Of a stretch of 64,000 bases of DNA, positions 61,542 to 64,000 are shown piece by piece. Both the position numbers and the translations under genes were made by a program. The notes below the pieces were generated by a model. The model was not told the DNA's origin. It did no database searches and saw only the letters and a program-made list of their open reading frames with translations. The stretch lies in assembly GCF_022201045.2 (NCBI RefSeq), contig NC_068558.1, positions 6,291,501 to 6,355,500 on the forward strand, in the 5' to 3' direction. Source of the stretch: Citrus sinensis. Taxonomy: Eukaryota > Streptophyta > Magnoliopsida > Sapindales > Rutaceae. The stretch's first letter is position 1. The number at the start of each line of letters is the position of its first letter.

Positions 61542-64000
61542 TTAAGAATACGATCTGATCAATCCCAAATTGTACAGATTCCTTCTCACCAGGCTACCCA
61601 GTGATAACAACACTGCCCCACCAACCCCTACTGTCTGCTCTTCACTTTCTCCCTTTTGATGATATATCATTGGCAATTCCTTCACTTTCAAATTACTCAA
61701 CCCGATTTTTTGTCTTACTGCTTCGATTATTTTTGGATCTGCAGGGTTTCCCATTTCATCCGTTACGTAGAATATGTTTAGTGCCTCGTCTCTCTCTGTT
61801 GAAACTTCAGCCCTTGTCACATTAAGACCATTTTCTCTGAACGTCCTTGTCACATCCGCCAAAAGACCTTGTCTATCTTCCATGCACAGTTCTAGCCTCA
61901 CACCCTGTAGCAACAAGCAATTTGCCCATTCACACTTGTAAGATTAAATTAAATGAACATTATAAATGATGTAATCCAGCTGAGAAATTACAATATATAC
62001 ACACACACACATATATACCTCAGATGCTCTTCTCCCAACTGCAGCTTCTAGACATTGGATTACGCGTTGCCTTTCCGGTTCGGAACTAATTGGGGTTCCA
62101 TCAATGTGCCTAATATAGAATTCCTGAAACAACAAACAAATTTCAAGTTCATAAACAAAAAACTATAATAAAAATTTAAAGGCGCTGTATATACAACAAT
62201 AATTTGAATCAAACTGATAGCAATTAATCACCAGATATGCTCTCTCTCCGGCTGTGTTGATCGTTGCATGGAAAACAACATACTCCATGTCCGTCAAAGT
62301 GCAAACAACATCAAACAAAAGCTTGGTCCGATCCTTACACTGAACATTCACAACAGAGTAACTCCTATCTGCCCAATTTTGCACTGTCACTACCGGATAA
62401 TCAGTAGAATGTCTCAAAACGGGCATTCTCTCATAGTCCCTATCCGCAAACATCATTTGATGCAGCCTTCTCTCTGTGTGAGTGACCGCCATGGAAACGG
62501 TCATTTTGGCACTCCTAATATCATTATCCCCTTTCAAAACATTCCTTAAACGTGCTTCGATCCGATCAATTTGTTGCGAGTCCTCGATAGGGGACCCCGA
62601 ATTGCAATCTTTCACATAAATCAATGAAGCGATCCGGCCATTGTGAGTCCACACTTTGGCTTCCACCACACTACATTGTAAATCAGCTAATACAGCAAAC
62701 ACCTCCGACAACAGACCAACACGGTCGGTTCCGGTCAGCTCCAGGGCAGTTAAACCGTTAAAACTGTTACTTCTTCCATAATGAATGGTTTCAAGCGACT
62801 GTAACATAAAAACACACATAAATTTCTGTAGCAATATTAACAGTCAGGTCATAAAGGGAAATTAATTTAGTAATTTAATTCCTAAAAAAACAGTAAAAAC
62901 ATCTTAATTACCTGCTCAATGTAGCTAATCACACTCTCGTCGGTTAATTTGTTTCCGTTCAGATCAGTCACATGGAAAACTTCACCCAATAAAGAAAAAG
63001 AAAAAAAAAGTCATTATTAACCCAAAAAAAAAGAAAATAAATGAAATTAGTATAATTAATTTAAAAAGAAAAGTTACCATCCATGAAAAATCTGCCATCA
63101 GAAGAAATGTAAGCCTTCTTAATTAAGAGGTTGAGATCAGTGAGAACTTGAACGGCCTCCAACAAGATTCCATGTCTTCTAGCGCTATCAACCTGTAAGA
63201 ATTAGGGGAAAAGAAATTGGAAAGCTAATCAGTCAAGGCTTTGAAAAATTCAAATGGGAATTCACGCGATTAGTCAACTTTCATGACAGTAAGGTGAGAA
63301 CCGAACATTGGTTTGTGGTTTTGAGAAGTTGATTTAAGGTTTCGTGGAAGCTAACCTTAACCAGAGTCGCAGTGGGGCAAACAGCATTGTCTATGACGAC
63401 CCTGAAAAGCAGCGAAAGGGTCAGGTCTCTTCAGTCATTGAAACTTCCTTCTTTTTATTATAAAAAAATTATAGAAATTCTAATTTCAAAGTAATTAGAT
63501 GAACTAATTGTCAGAGAAAAATCGGTGAGAGATCTTTGAAAAGTCTACAGAAAGATCTACGAAATTGAATTTCTAGAGAGGAGCGGAAACTAGGAGGAGA
63601 AAAGTCAGAGTATTAATAAAAATAACACATAATTTGAGTAATTAGGTTTAATCTTGAGGGCTTAAAGAATACATAGCAGATGTGCTACATAAATTAAATT
63701 TAATTAACACCGAATTTCGAAGATCAGAGGCCATTAACGAGATCTGGAACCGATTCACAGGTTTTTTCTGTTCTAGTTAGATAAACTTAAGACAGGAAAG
63801 CAGAGTAAAAGAGACAGATAATAACGAGATTTTCCAAAAAAAAAAATGGCAAAATCAACAAGAAAACTGGTAAAGAGAAGAAAATCAACAAGGAAAGCAA
63901 ACGCATTATTTACTGAAGAACATCTAAAGAAAGAGAAAAAAAGGAAAAAAAATACAAGATAACAAACCTGGGAGTGTTCATCCTTATGACAAGTTTCTCA
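61542..64000 (-). CDS. ACR8: ACT-domain-repeat protein, ACR7/ACR8 type (5' end beyond the window)
   Basis: ACR proteins carry four ACT domains related to the bacterial uridylyltransferase GlnD and are thought to sense amino acids or other small molecules. Visible exons: 64000-63968 (partial), 63401-63356, 63192-63078, 62979-62912, 62798-62232, 62123-62019, 61904-61542. All introns are GT-AG and phases agree, giving over 430 residues. First [23 protein letters not shown] onward. Second: [20 protein letters not shown]. Third: [20 protein letters not shown]. Fourth: [19 protein letters not shown]. The C-terminus is [20 protein letters not shown] plus YS. The upstream partial exon, [11 protein letters not shown], matches the usual N-terminus, so only a few codons and the promoter are missing. 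Intact as far as seen. ACR7 and ACR8 are paralogues in Arabidopsis and cannot be separated by eye. Confidence 0.93.

Noticed and set aside
61601-62549. Plus-strand frames across ACR exons
   Set aside because: Antisense shadows of the ACR coding exons on the minus strand.

Overview
This is a stretch of plant nuclear DNA, almost certainly from a core eudicot and probably a rosid. Citrus-like is only a guess from overall feel and is not proven. The reasons are AT-rich intergenic DNA, small exons with GT-AG introns, a nuclear tRNA-Lys, plastid-targeted and sterol-pathway genes of plant type, plant SINEs and MITEs, and a gene order matching Arabidopsis segments I recall.

Layout. 1-5764 is gene-poor repeat-bearing DNA, followed by a tRNA-Lys(CUU) at 5765-5837 (minus). 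6451-10042 (minus) is a complete five-exon sterol 4-alpha-methyl oxidase of the SMO1 class. 10043-17026 is intergenic with several DNA-transposon and SINE remnants. 17027-18722 (plus) is a decayed PPR gene. 21248-22280 and 26624-27417 (plus) are two diverged paralogues of the At4g22758-like DUF7054 family, separated by a palindromic MITE and a well-preserved SINE. 29683-31513 (cornichon), 33952-34764 (TFIIH subunit TFB5/TTDA) and 35644-38462 (plastid ClpR2) are three intact plus-strand genes in a row. 39189-39665 (minus) is a small acidic membrane protein. 41156-45455 (minus) is a five-exon AT-hook/PPC protein (AHL). 45456-61541 is a 16-kb gene-free interval holding a 395-bp tandem array, an 82-bp tandem array, paired MITEs and a 1-kb foldback element. 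61542-64000 (minus) is the 3' part of an ACT-domain-repeat protein (ACR7/ACR8 type), running off the right edge.

The genes do not form a pathway; the link between them is ancestry. As I recall the Arabidopsis map, SMO1, DUF7054, PPR, AHL and ACR7 lie together around At4g22753-At4g22780, while cornichon, TFB5, ClpR2 and ACR8 are neighbours at At1g12390-At1g12420. This window interleaves both sets, as expected of an unduplicated ancestral block of which Arabidopsis kept two complementary halves. Nothing here looks like a wholly new molecular system. The most unusual structure is the 395-bp array with higher-order periodicity and a G-box in each unit, lying 1.4 kb upstream of the AHL start.
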